DNA of 64,000 nt from Strigamia acuminata (taxonomy: Eukaryota; Arthropoda; Chilopoda; Geophilomorpha; Linotaeniidae): positions 28,815,118-28,879,117 of the forward strand of contig OX442314.1 in the NCBI GenBank assembly GCA_949358305.1. Direction: 5' to 3'. Shown here in pieces: positions 39,002 through 49,735 of the stretch. The translations under genes and the position numbers were made by a program. The notes under the pieces were generated by a model. That model was given only the letters and a program-made list of their open reading frames with translations. It did not search any database and was not told the DNA's origin. Numbering within the stretch: the first letter of the stretch is position 1; every line of letters starts with the position of its first letter.

Positions 39002-41767
39002 TCACTTCTTTTCTGGGGGACCCGACACTGAGTCCGTCACCTGGGCGTAACTCACTCCAGGGACAGGCGGTTGAGTGCCGGGTGGCGCGAGTAGATCGCC
39101 TACTAGCGCCGAGGACCGATCGCGGGGGTCCTCATGCTCCGTAATGAAGCATAATGCATGGCCGTCAACTGGCTCATGCGGGGCACGCGTCCTCTCGTGT
39201 AACCAAACGCTCGGGATGTAGGCGGAGAAGCCGGTGTTCGTATGCCGGATGGCATTGGCTTCCGCTGGCGTCACTGGTGCACGGTGGGCTCTCAGCAACC
39301 TCTGGTGGAAGATGAGGTCCTTAGTCTTCCGGATCTGGTTGTGAAGCCAGATGAAGACCGATTTGCCTTTATCCCGTTGTGCGAGGATAAACCTCCTGGT
39401 CGCCGTTGTCATCGAGAGATGGGGAAACTCTTCGATGATTCGCCCGTAATAGTCTGGTGGAGGCGGTGCCGGCTTCGGCTTCTGGGTGGCCGCGGGAATC
39501 ACGGCTTGCGTCGTTGTCGCCGCTCGGGCCGGTGAGGTCCCGGGCGGTGTCGGCTTCGTTTGCTCGACGGACCTGACGGGTGGCGTTCGGCACAGTAAGC
39601 GCTTTGGCTTACCCGCCACTTCGAACAGGGCGGGTCCCTGCGGGGATATCTCCGCAGGCATCGGTGGCGGAATCGGAACTCCGCTCGTCGGCGAGATCAC
39701 CATGTCTACATCCTCTGCCGATTCTTCCGTCTGGATGGTCAAGGCGCGCAGTTGTTGGGTAGGCGCCGCTGTCCAGGTGGCGGAGGTGTAACGAAACGCC
39801 GTGCTTCGCAACTTGTACCCTTCAAATTCTGGGTTTACCACATCCCTGGTTAGCTCGTAGCGAGTCAACACAGGGTCGGGCAGAATGGAGCTCCACTCTG
39901 CGAGGAGTGCACGGGGAACCTGTACACCCTCTCTGTCCACGACAGACCATGCGGCCATCGCCTGACGCCCTTCTCCGAAGAGTGCTGGGGTTAGCAGCTG
40001 CATCATGACCTTGGTCAATGATAGCTGTAGGCTGCGACGATTCACTGGATTCGATCGCTCCGAATCCGCAGTGAAGGCACACGAGAGCTTACTCATCATC
40101 GCCGTTGCCCATTCGATGAAATATCGCTGGGCTTGATCCACACCTCGCAAGGCGGGTGCGGAGACTCTTGGGTCTTCCATCACGAAGCGAAACGCTGAGA
40201 GCTCGGAGATAGTCGGGTTGGCGGCTTCTCTCGCGAGTCGCGCTTCTTCGTCTCGCCTCTCGAAGAACAGGGCCGAGGAACCGGGTCGGGGTCGGCTCGG
40301 CCTGTAAATGTCGGTCAAATTGGCTCGACATTCCTGCATAATGCTCTGTCCAACGGGGAGAGGGACTGAGCGGTCGGTGGGTAAATCCGGCGGATCGCTC
40401 GAATTCAACAACGACGGTGGCGGCAGGTCCGGAGGCGGCTGCGTCTTGGTCGGCAGCGTTGGCGTCGGCAGCGGTGGTGTTGGCTGCGTCGGCGGTGGTG
40501 GCGTCTCCGTCGTCTGCACCCCAGTCATTGCGACTTGGGGCGCCGGGAGATGTTGTTCGGAGCTTGAGGGCTGCACGATGGCGGTTGGCATGCCATCGGG
40601 TCGTGGTCGCGAATTTATGTAGTCTGCGAGCCACCTTGCCACCTCGTGTGGGGTCACCATCCCGTCGGTGACAACACCCATCTTCCTGGCGTGTTTCATC
40701 GCGGGATCGAAACGTGTCAGTTTCGTCCGCTTCATCTGAGTCAGAATCTCGCGAAGGTCCCGCGTATCTGCCGCTGGGACGTTTCGCTCACCTGACTGGC
40801 TACCACTTCGTCGACCCGCTCTCTTGGAGATGTAGGCGGGTTCGGGGATGGGACGGCCCCGAGCTTCGCACCTCGCGAAGTATCGCTCCTTGCGATCTTT
40901 TTTCCGCTGCTCGCGATGAGTCAGCGGACGTCTAGAAGTGCTGGGACGAGAGACTCGCTCTTCGTCACCAGACATCCAAACCTCCTTGCACTCCTTACCG
41001 TCTTTAATCTGACGGTTTACGAAAATTCGCGGTCGGGAATACTGCGAAGGGTCACGCACCGTACTAGTGGATGGCCCAGCTTCGTTGCCTTCAGTCGTGT
41101 TTGGAGTGACACGCTGCTTCTTGGTTGTCACCGGGGAACGCGACTGGCTGTTTCCGGCGCCTTTGGAGCGCTTGCGCTTCCGCGGGTAGCTGCTTTTGGG
41201 CCCCAAAATCCCCAGGTAGTGGAGCTGCCACATCTCGGCTTGGGACGTTAAAATTCCCATCCGAGGTCTCCACTGAGGCGTACTCTCCCCCAATCGCAGC
41301 CTCTCAAACCACAGATGAATATCATCCGCGGTCATCCCCTCGTTTTGGAGGATGCGCTCGGCCACTGCCGCAGCGGTATCCACCAGCTGTTGTCTATAAT
41401 GCTGATAGATGGCCTCACGGGCCTCTTCTGTCTCGGCTGCTCGCCACGCATGCAGCACGTGTTCCTCCGCCGGGTTGCCAGTGTACTGACTTGACAATCC
41501 GGGGTGGAAAATTGGCGATTTCGGGTCATCGTCATGAGCTAACTCTGTGGCGATGCCTTCGCGCATTCCCTCCGGGAATGTGTCCAGGAGCGTGCAGTCT
41601 CGTACCCAACGTCGGGCGATGCATCGGGAATGTAGTATTCGCAGGCGCCAAGGGTCGGCGTCTTCGCCGAAACATCGTCGGTAAAAATCGGGCAGCGCGC
41701 CTCGAAATATCCCGCCACGAGTGATGCAAGCGGGGTCTAATGGTCCCCATGTTCTACGTAATGCCAT
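39002..41767 (-). CDS. Large 3' ORF of a Gypsy-type element, unknown function
   Basis: The 921-codon ORF runs from ATG 41767. The bases before it read TTTCTCCACCCTTCCAG, a strong 3' splice site ending exactly at the ATG. I therefore prefer this start to the ATG eight codons upstream. It is GC-rich against AT-rich surroundings. The order is an N-terminal domain with aromatic and Cys residues (ALPDFYRRCFGEDADPWRL), a basic Ser/Arg stretch at about 200-340, a Pro-rich segment at about 430-470, a helical region at about 540-650 (FIEWATAMMSKLSCAF), and a C-terminal domain (EFPHLSMTTATRRFILAQR). I see no signal peptide, transmembrane segment, zinc knuckle or enzyme motif. It lies after the integrase and before the polypurine tract, the place of env in other elements, yet it does not look like an envelope. 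A displaced Gag-like role is possible but not shown. Confidence 0.65.
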   Translation of the reverse strand: MALRRTWGPLDPACITRGGIFRGALPDFYRRCFGEDADPWRLRILHSRCIARRWVRDCTLLDTFPEGMREGIATELAHDDDPKSPIFHPGLSSQYTGNPAEEHVLHAWRAAETEEAREAIYQHYRQQLVDTAAAVAERILQNEGMTADDIHLWFERLRLGESTPQWRPRMGILTSQAEMWQLHYLGILGPKSSYPRKRKRSKGAGNSQSRSPVTTKKQRVTPNTTEGNEAGPSTSTVRDPSQYSRPRIFVNRQIKDGKECKEVWMSGDEERVSRPSTSRRPLTHREQRKKDRKERYFARCEARGRPIPEPAYISKRAGRRSGSQSGERNVPAADTRDLREILTQMKRTKLTRFDPAMKHARKMGVVTDGMVTPHEVARWLADYINSRPRPDGMPTAIVQPSSSEQHLPAPQVAMTGVQTTETPPPPTQPTPPLPTPTLPTKTQPPPDLPPPSLLNSSDPPDLPTDRSVPLPVGQSIMQECRANLTDIYRPSRPRPGSSALFFERRDEEARLAREAANPTISELSAFRFVMEDPRVSAPALRGVDQAQRYFIEWATAMMSKLSCAFTADSERSNPVNRRSLQLSLTKVMMQLLTPALFGEGRQAMAAWSVVDREGVQVPRALLAEWSSILPDPVLTRYELTRDVVNPEFEGYKLRSTAFRYTSATWTAAPTQQLRALTIQTEESAEDVDMVISPTSGVPIPPPMPAEISPQGPALFEVAGKPKRLLCRTPPVRSVEQTKPTPPGTSPARAATTTQAVIPAATQKPKPAPPPPDYYGRIIEEFPHLSMTTATRRFILAQRDKGKSVFIWLHNQIRKTKDLIFHQRLLRAHRAPVTPAEANAIRHTNTGFSAYIPSVWLHERTRAPHEPVDGHALCFITEHEDPRDRSSALVGDLLAPPGTQPPVPGVSYAQVTDSVSGPPEKK

Positions 41768-41790
41768 CTGGAAGGGTGGAGAAATAAACA
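41768..41790 (-). promoter_or_regulatory. Candidate splice acceptor before ORF3
   Basis: A pyrimidine-rich TTTATTTCTCCACCCTTCCAG ends at the start codon. No good donor was found between here and 44060, so a donor in the missing 5' leader is likely. Related LTR copies at 26742 and 35818 keep such a donor. Confidence 0.55.
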
Positions 41791-41791
41791 A

Positions 41792-43188
41792 TTAATAAAA
41801 AGTTAACATTAAATACGTAGATAAATGGTTGGTTTCGAGGGACGTTGCCGATACGTGCAGCCGTCCGTCGAGACCGATTCCTGTCTATCGGTGCAAACGT
41901 AGGACGAATTGTCCCTCGTCGGATAGAAAAAGAGAAGTCATCACGTAAAAAATCTGTCTCATGTCCAAAACGCACAGCGAGACGGAATCGAGCCTTTAAT
42001 CTGGATTCTTATCATCAGATTTTACTTCAAATTAATTCTAACATTAATTAGAACATTACTAATAATTAAATTAATAATTAACAGTCATTCGTAAAAAGAA
42101 TTCGTCGGGTGTAAATTATTACTAAAATTGCACAATAAATGTGCTTGTCGAAATTTTATTAAATAAATAAACCTAATAAAGAATTATTCCGAAGTCGGAC
42201 TTTGTCTAAATTTTTAAAAAGAAGTTAAAGTCAAATTAAATTTATCCAACACACCGAAAAATTCATCGTACGAATGTTAAGTTGCATCAATTCGATCCGT
42301 CAAATTACTTGTGGAGAAAAATATTCTTTTACAGAATATTCTCCCCTTGTCATAAACTTTTTATGGCTCGAGCCCATTGTCTCGCTCGTGACTCATGTCA
42401 TGAGGAATTTTCGAGACGCGAGGCGACGTGAAGTCTACGATCGCATCCCGAAAACAAATTAACAAGAAAAAAATACGATCGTGTGAGCGATCGCGGTTAA
42501 TAATCAATTATTCGCTATTTCGAGTGCAAAGCACTCATGTCAGGTATTAGTCAAACAAAATTTCTTCTTCAGCAGCACGGAACTAATTCTCATGTGCCGA
42601 TGCCGACTTCTACCTGATCGGGTGGGACTTGGTTTACATCGTGGTCCCAATTCTCGTCCTCGTGCTCGATGGCCAGCACGTCCTTCTCTTCCTCGTCCAT
42701 GGCGAGGAGCGCGCACAAGAAGCTCAATCACGATTGAAAAAAGGATGATAAAACTATCTCAAAAACTCGGTAAAAACTCGGTAAAAATGTTAAAAACGAG
42801 GATCACGCACGAATGCAGCAATCAGCTGTGAAAAGCGGAAGTCCGTGTGAACACGAGGTAATCGCGATGGATTCTGGGTAATATACTCCAGAACCCGGGT
42901 GTTTGAGACTAGTGCGCACCTACCCGTGCGCATGTTACGCTACGGGTCTCCTTTGTTTTCACTCCCGTGCGCGATTGCTGCTACGGGGTCTTTTGCACGC
43001 GGTATCCGACCCGTGCCGATAATTTTGCTACGGGTCCCGCGCTTCCACGCCATCTTGTGACGCGAATTCGACCGATATCCGCTTTGTTGGACTTAGCGAA
43101 ATTTTGTAGAGTCTCGGATTTTGATGGCTAGCGCTGCCGATCGGTCATTTTTTTGTTTTTCAGCGTCGCCATCGACTCGTAACGTTTT
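41792..43188. other. Spacer between integrase tail and ORF3
   Basis: AT-rich from 41800 to 42540, then GC-richer with four ACGGGT(C/A) or ACCCGT words between 42900 and 43050. No coding region is recognised on either strand. Confidence 0.45.
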
Positions 43189-44060
43189 CTACTCTTTTCC
43201 TACGACCTTTCCATCTTTTATAAATGGATTACTTCTACGAGGCCGCAGGTGATGAGTCGAGACAGGTACGACGTTTTTTGTTGTTTTTTTTGTCTGTACC
43301 TCCTCATTATTGCTTTCTTTTTTATCCGTGTTTTTTGTGTTTGTTTCAGGAGTTTCTCCTGTTTCCCCCCCGACCAAAATTGGATCCGGAACGGATTCAA
43401 CTATCTCGTTTACCGGAGGTGAAGGGGCGTCGAAATACTCCTCGTTGTCACTTGGCGGTGCTTTTTCCGACTCGCCAGCGAACATATCGACGATTTGGCC
43501 GTCAGTTTTAGACTTGACTTGGCCCTTGGCCCACATTTCTTGCGGGAATTCCGGAATGTACGGAGTTAACTCTCGTACTTGTATCGACTTATGCTCGGTA
43601 TTGTCTTCGAGCTTACGTAATTTATACGCGTTACCGCCATGCTTGCCGATGATCACATACGGACCGTCTCTCTTGTCGGCCAAGCTGGCGGTGATTCCTC
43701 TCGCTGCATTTGAGAGGGTGTGTGCATCTTTCCACACCAAATCATTGATCTCGAAATTCACGAATTTTCCACCGCTTTTATCTTGTAAAATGCGGTCGCG
43801 CATGTTAAAAATGTGCGCCATCATATGCTTGTATGTGTTCGAAATTGTTTGCTCCAATTTATACAAATACTCATGTGGTTTCTCTGGGTCCACCACATTT
43901 ACCGACTCTGCCACTCGTGGGTCCCAAGGCACTCGTAGCTCTCGGGCGAAGTTGAGGTAGGCCGGAGAAAAATCTCTCGTCCTCGAGACTGTTGTTCGTA
44001 TGCTGAACGCGATCTCCCTCAAGTATTCATCCCACCTATTGTGGATGTCAGTGAATATAC
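43189..44060 (-). pseudogene. Ty3/Gypsy integrase C-terminal tail, truncated
   Basis: Minus-strand coding includes NRWDEYLREIAFSIRTTVSR, FSPAYLNFARELRVPWDP and NDLVWKDAHTL. KRDGPYVIIGKHGGNAYKL follows, which carries the GPY/F module. The tail is charged and ends near HHLRPRRSNPF. This is the end of a Gypsy-type Pol; the integrase core and everything before it are missing. At 44060 the frame runs into the start of the large repeat, whose 39 codons give it an artificial N-terminus (MKSAKSAMRL). It is on the same strand as, and upstream of, the ORF at 39002-41767. Confidence 0.8.
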
Positions 44061-44064
44061 TTAA

Positions 44065-44970
44065 CCTTATGGCGCGCATGCGGATTTCTCGGAGTGCGAA
44101 AGGGACCCTATTTTTAACATTACGGCGGCCTATACCTTGACCCCCTGTTCGCAGTCTCATGGCTGATTTTGCGGATTTCACTTATTTGTATATTCCGCAC
44201 GATCGCGCGCGTTTTATCAACCTTGGGAAAGCCGCTTTCTCAAATTTGCAAATTCCACATTGTGTGAACATGCTACAACGCTTCTGTGCGCGTCAATAAA
44301 AAAAAAAACCGATTAGAAATGAAATTCAGGGTTTTGTTAAAATAAAAATTATACAATATAATCAGTCTATAATGCTTCTATAATGCTGTTGGTTTAATCA
44401 GCACATTGTAATCGTGTGAAAACACGCGCGCTCGCAATAATACATTACCCAATGTACTTGCACTGGCATGGACCCATCAGTGCGCACTTTCCCGTGCGTG
44501 CTGCTTGCACTATTTACCCTTATGGCGCGCATGCGGATTTCTCGGAGTGCGAAAGGGACCCTATTTTTAACATTACGGCGGCCTATACCTTGACCCCCTG
44601 TTCGCAGTCTCATGGCTGATTTTGCGGATTTCACTTATTTGTATATTCCGCACGATCGCGCGCGTTTTATCAACCTTGGGAAAGCCGCTTTCTCAAATTT
44701 GCAAATTCCACATTGTGTGAACATGCTACAACGCTTCTGTGCGCGTCAATAAAAAAAAAAACCGATTAGAAATGAAATTCAGGGTTTTGTTAAAATAAAA
44801 ATTATACAATATAATCAGTCTATAATGCTTCTATAATGCTGTTGGTTTAATCAGCACATTGTAATCGTGTGAAAACACGCGCGCTCGCAATAATACATTA
44901 CCCAATGTACTTGCACTGGCATGGACCCATCAGTGCGCACTTTCCCGTGCGTGCTGCTTGCACTATTTAC
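44065..44970. repeat. 453-bp tandem duplication at the start of repeat R
   Basis: 44065-44517 is repeated from 44518 at a period of 453 (CCTTATGGCGCGCATGCGG to CTGCTTGCACTATTTA). Copy B at 58778 has only one copy, so this is a change private to copy A. Confidence 0.9.
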
Positions 44971-45884
44971 ATCAATTGTTGCTCCACAGGTTGCGCGACC
45001 TGCCGGGCAGTTAAGACGTACTAGAATAACCTCAGGATTTGATAAAACCTGATTTTTGGATGACACTAAGTAAATGGCAGTGAATGTGAGATGTGAGATA
45101 CACGATGAATTTAATAAAATTTATATTTCCTAATCATGGGATTGGTTTCACGTTTCATAATCCAACAATTAAGTAGAATATCATTATTGCAATTGATTAA
45201 AACAAATTTTTTTTACAAATTCTTTGGTTTTACATTTTAAATTTATTTTCCAATAGTTGGCACCATCGCAATTGCTGCGAGTTTAAAACACTGCATTCAG
45301 CAGAATTTACTGCACTTTCAAATCAAGGCCAGGCATACCTACTGCAAAGTAATGTATAAACCATAAAGAAGCCTTTGATTCGGAATTGCCTGTAGGTAAT
45401 TCTGCGCTGGTCTCCAATGGAAATGTCCGCGCCGGTCTTCCGTGCACGGGAAGTCCACAGAAAGTCCGTGCATTCCGTGCGCTGGGAGTCCGTGCGTCGT
45501 ACCGCGTGATCTTGCATTGTTTTTTGTGGGCTTTTCCTGATTAGGATTACTTCCTTTTTAACTCTTGAAGAATTAAGTTTGTTTTTTTTGCTCCAAAACG
45601 TCCCAAAACGCCTGAAAATCGCGCAACTCGAGGCAAAACATTACAGTGTGTATTCAAATCAAAACTAGCTACAAATACATGCTGAAATTAGCTAAATTTT
45701 CAAATTTTTTGGCTTTCAAGAAGTAATGGAAACATTTGACATAACGTGGATCAGTTGCATTCAAAAACTAAAATATTTTGTGTTTTACTTCAATTTTAAA
45801 CTAAAAATGATGTCATTTTCTGTTTAAACCCCTGTTAAAGCTTGAAATACATTTTAACTAAAAGAAATAAGTTTGTTTTTTTCT

Positions 45885-46145
45885 TCGGCAGTGACGTGTA
45901 CACACGAGCACGCCTGAGAACGCCAAAAAATGCTAAAAAACGCTCAAAAACGCCTGAAAATCGCGCAACTCGAGGCAAAACATTAATTTTTCATCTTTAT
46001 TTCAACTTTTGTGACGTTTAAAATTGTGTTCTCATGTTTTTTGCCTCAAGTTGCATTGTCATCTGGCGTTTTGGAGTGTTTTTATGTGTTCGCAGGCGTT
46101 CGCAGGCGTTTTTTGGCGTTGTCACTCACTCAAGTGGCCATTTTT
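45885..46145. repeat. Inverted-repeat module 1 of repeat R
   Basis: The left arm has GAACGCCAAAAAATGC, ACGCCTGAAAATCGCGCAAC and TCGAGGCAAAACATTAA. The right arm is TGTTTTTTGCCTCAAGTTGC to GGCGTTTTTTGGCGTTGTCA. The arms are complementary over about 80 bp with a 70-bp AT-rich centre. Related modules are at about 46880-47125, 48390-48610 and 49085-49335, and again in copy B. ORFs across them on the plus strand look alike only because the modules are repeated. Confidence 0.7.
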
Positions 46146-46290
46146 AGCATTTTCCGTAGTAAAAATGGCCGTTTTTCGTCAAAATGGCCATTTTTAGCCA
46201 TTTTTCAGAGTAAAAATGTTTTTTTTTCACCGTTTTTATAGTAAAATGGCCATTTTTAGTCGTTTTTTTAATCAAAAATGGCCGTTTTTA
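46130..46290. repeat. TGGCCATTTTT cluster
   Basis: Short units built from ATGGCCATTTTTAGCCATTT and AAAATGGCCGTTTTT repeat five to six times right after module 1. The same kind of cluster follows modules 2 (47125-47245) and 3 (48613-48790). The words are self-complementary around GGCC. Confidence 0.75.
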
Positions 46291-46359
46291 TCGTTGAAAC
46301 GTTATTAAAATGTAACGTTTCAATGGCGTTTTGATCTCGCCTCATTTCCGGTTTTGAAA

Positions 46360-46500
46360 ATTAATAAACGCCCCGGCGTTTATTCGAGGCAATACCCAAC
46401 TTGGGCTTTTATTCGCGTCGCACCGCATCATCATCTCACCTTGCCTCCCGTCTTGAAAATTTATAAACGCCCCGGCGTTTATTCAAGGCAAACCATTGTT
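46360..46500. repeat. AAACGCCCCGGCGTTT palindromes
   Basis: AATAAACGCCCCGGCGTTTA followed by TTCGAGGCAA occurs at about 46370 and 46462. Diverged or identical copies are at about 46610, 48005, 48985 and 49695, and at the matching places in copy B. A CTGATTAGGGTTAC motif often follows within 60 bp. This is a dispersed family of its own. Confidence 0.7.
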
Positions 46501-49500
46501 TATGTAAGTTTTTCCTGATTAGGGTTACTTCCTTTAGAAGAAACACGTTTATTTCTTCTCGTTTAATCTTGAGTCGTGATCTCGCCTCGTTTCTGGTCTT
46601 AAAAATTAATAAACACCCCGGCTTTTATTCAAGGCAATACGGTACGTTTATGAAACCCAACTTGGGCTTTCATTTTAAAAAAAGCGCGTGTTCTTACGTC
46701 GAACTAAGAGATACAGGTGAATTAGCAACGCCTAATTTGATTTAATAAATAAAGCAAACAACATCTCGCCTCACTTCTGGCGTTTGTTCGAGGCAAGCCA
46801 TTGTTTTTGCATTTTTTTTCCTGATTAGGGTTACTTCCTTTTTAACTCTTGAAGAAATAAGTATGTTTTTTTTACTCGGCAGTGACGTGTACGCGCGAGT
46901 ACGCCTGAGAACGCCAAAAAATACTCCAAAACGCCTGAAAATCGTGCAACTCGAGGCAAAACATTAATTGTTTATTTTTGTTTCAACTTTTGTAACGTTT
47001 ACAATTGTGTTCTCATGTTTTTTGCCTCAAGTTGCATTGTCATTTTGCGTTTTGGGGCGTTTTTAGGCATTTTTAGGCATTTGCGGGCGTTCTTGGGCGT
47101 TTTTTGGCGTTGTCATTCAATCAAATGGCCATTTTTAGCCATTTTTAGCCATTTTTCATAGAAAAATGGTCATTTTTAGCCGTTTTTCATCCAAAATGGC
47201 CGTTTTTCATCCAAAAGGGCCGTTTTTCATCCAAAATGGAATAATTGTTGTGTCCGGATTTTATGTCATTTATTGTCTTAATTAAAGTTAACAAAGTGTC
47301 TTTAATTTTTGCTTTTCTTGAATTTCAGCTTTTTAGATATTTTTACATATTAAACTTTCATTTTTTGTGATTTATTAAAAGTTACAGTGTTTTCATGAAT
47401 TTTAGTGTCTATGATATTGATATTATCTTTATTCATTGCTATTTAAAGTTTTATTACTTCTCTGTGTCTTATTTCTTTAATTCTTGCTCATTTTGTGTGA
47501 TTTTGGATGATTTTTAGTGCATTCGTCGATTTACAGATCACTTGCGTAAGACGCGTGACGTCATATTTCTTAATCTAGTTCGGTTGTGTTCAAACTTCTA
47601 ACCTTTTGTTTGGACCTTATTCTTGTGTTATGGATAGGTTTTAGAATTGATTTAGACTAATTTGGGGGTGATCTGTCGATTGGTTTGCTTTATTTTTGTC
47701 CCGGAACGGTCGTTTTGTCGTTTCGAGCGTTCGTTGTCGGTACGCACTTGTGCGCTGCTGACCGAGTTCATTCCGTTCGGCAAACGATTATTTTCAAGTG
47801 TTCTTTTAATAAATAGTGCTTTTGTTGTAGGAAATTACATTTCCTAATGTTATTTTATTCAATACAGTGTGTATTCTTGATTTTATTCTTGTGTTGAAAT
47901 TCAAATGTCGTGTTTTGCCGCTCTAGCGGATTTGAAGTGGGCGCCATGCTGGATTTCCCCGCTAATTTCTTTATTTATCCATTTCATTTGTCTTTTTGAA
48001 AATGAATAAACGCCCCGGCGTTTATGCGAGGCAAGCCATAGTTTTTGTAGGTTCTTTCCTGATTAGGGTTACTTGTGACGTGCACGCGCGAGCTCGCCCG
48101 AGGACGCCAAAAAAAGCTCAAAAACGCCCCAAAACGCCTGAAAATCGCGCAACTCGAAGCAAAAAATTACAGTTTGAATTCAAATCAAAACTAACCACAA
48201 ATACATGCTACAATTAGGTAAATTTTCAAATTTTTTATCAATAAATGATGACTTTCAAGAAGTATGACAACATTTGACAAAATTTAGACCAGTTGCATTT
48301 AAAAACTAAAATATTTTGTGTTTTACTTCAATTTTAAACCAAAAATGACGTCATTTTTTGTTTAAACCGGCGTTTATTTGAGGCAAACACGCCGCTGAGA
48401 ACGCCAAAAAATGCTCAAAAACACTCCAAAAGGCCTGAAAATCGCGCAACTTGAGGCAAAAAATTAATTTTTCATCTTTGTTTCAACTTTTGTGACGTTT
48501 AAAATTGTGTTTTCAAGTTTTATGCCTCAAGTTGCATTGTCATCTGGCGTTTTGGGGCGTTTTGGGGCGTTCGCAGGCGTTTGCACGCGTTTTTTGGCGT
48601 TGTCACTCACTCAAGTGGCCATTTTTAGCCAATTTTCGAAGTAAAAATGGCCTTTTTTTATTAAAATGGCCATTTTCAGCCATTTGTCATAGTAAAAATG
48701 GCCATTTTCAGCCATTTTTTATAGTAAAAGTGGCCATTTTTCATCCAAAATGGCCGTTTTTCATCCAAAATGACCATTTTTATCATTGACACGCTATAAA
48801 AATGTAACGTTTCAATGGCGTTTTGACGAAACCGGTAAGTTTTGAAATTTCCCGTGTCCCGTTATTGTGACTCCTCGTCCGGTTTCTCAGAACCGAAACC
48901 CTAATACAGGTGAATTAGTGACGCCTAATTTGTTTCAACAAATAAAGCAAACAACATCTCGCCTCACTTCCAGTCTTGAAAATTAGTAAACGCCCCGGCG
49001 TTTATTCGAGGCAAGCCGTTGTTTTTACAGTAATTTCCTGGTTAGGGTTATTTTTTTTTTAACTCTTGAAGAAATAAGTTTGTTTTTTTCTCGCCTGCAC
49101 GCGCGAGCTCGCATGAGAATGCTAAAAAATAAGCAAAAACGTTCTAAAACGCCCCAAAACGCTTCAAAATGCTCCAAAAAGCCTGAAAATCGTGCCACTC
49201 AAAGCAAAAAATTATGTTTGCATGTTTTTTGCCTCAAGTTGCACGGTTATCTGGCGTTTTGGTGCGTTCTTGGGGCGTTTTGGTGCGTTCTTGGGGCGTT
49301 TTCGGGCGTTTTTTTGGCGTTGTCACTCACTCCCGCACTTTGCTGTCTTGTTTATTACAATTTGGTTTAGCTGTTGTATTTATTTTTATTTGTTTTATGG
49401 TTATTTAATGTGTTTTTGTAGCATTCAAAATGTTTTGTTGCCTAATTTCTCGTTTTGGCGCCAACTGTTTGTTTGACAACGCCGTGTCAGAATTTAGGGA

Positions 49501-49735
49501 TGATTCTGCTTTGGTTTCTAATTAAAAAAAAAATGTTGTTTTAATTTCAATTGTAACTGCTTATTATAACGTTATTATTAGTATTTTGTAAAGGTTCATT
49601 TTTTTTCCATGTTAATAAAAAATGAAGTAACTTTCGGTGAAAAAAAAAACAGTTAAATGCGGATCAAAATTAAACACACACGAGAAGTTTAATAAACGTC
49701 CCGGCGTTTATTCGAGGCAATACGGTACATTTGTG

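Larger units (their letters stand above)
44060..49735. repeat. Large direct repeat R, copy A (may extend further)
   Basis: From 44518 on it matches 58783 on at a constant offset of 14,265 to the end of the window. I noticed three single-base differences (near 45440, 45815 and 48600). It contains no recognisable gene. It consists of inverted-repeat modules, AAACGCCCCGGCGTTT palindromes and TGGCCATTTTT clusters. Its first 453 bp occur twice in tandem here and once in copy B. Confidence 0.9.

Noticed and set aside
39242-41724. Several 60-199 codon ORFs on both strands
   Set aside because: They are shadows of the GC-rich 921-codon minus-strand ORF.
39002-41767. ORF3 as a retroviral-type envelope
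   Set aside because: The position fits, but no signal peptide, membrane anchor or Cys-rich ectodomain is visible.
43310-43960. Plus-strand ORF of 216 codons
   Set aside because: It is antisense to the clearly recognisable integrase tail.
46500-49060. Telomere-like TTAGGGTTA motifs
   Set aside because: Single GATTAGGGTTAC occurrences within repeat R, not tandem arrays.
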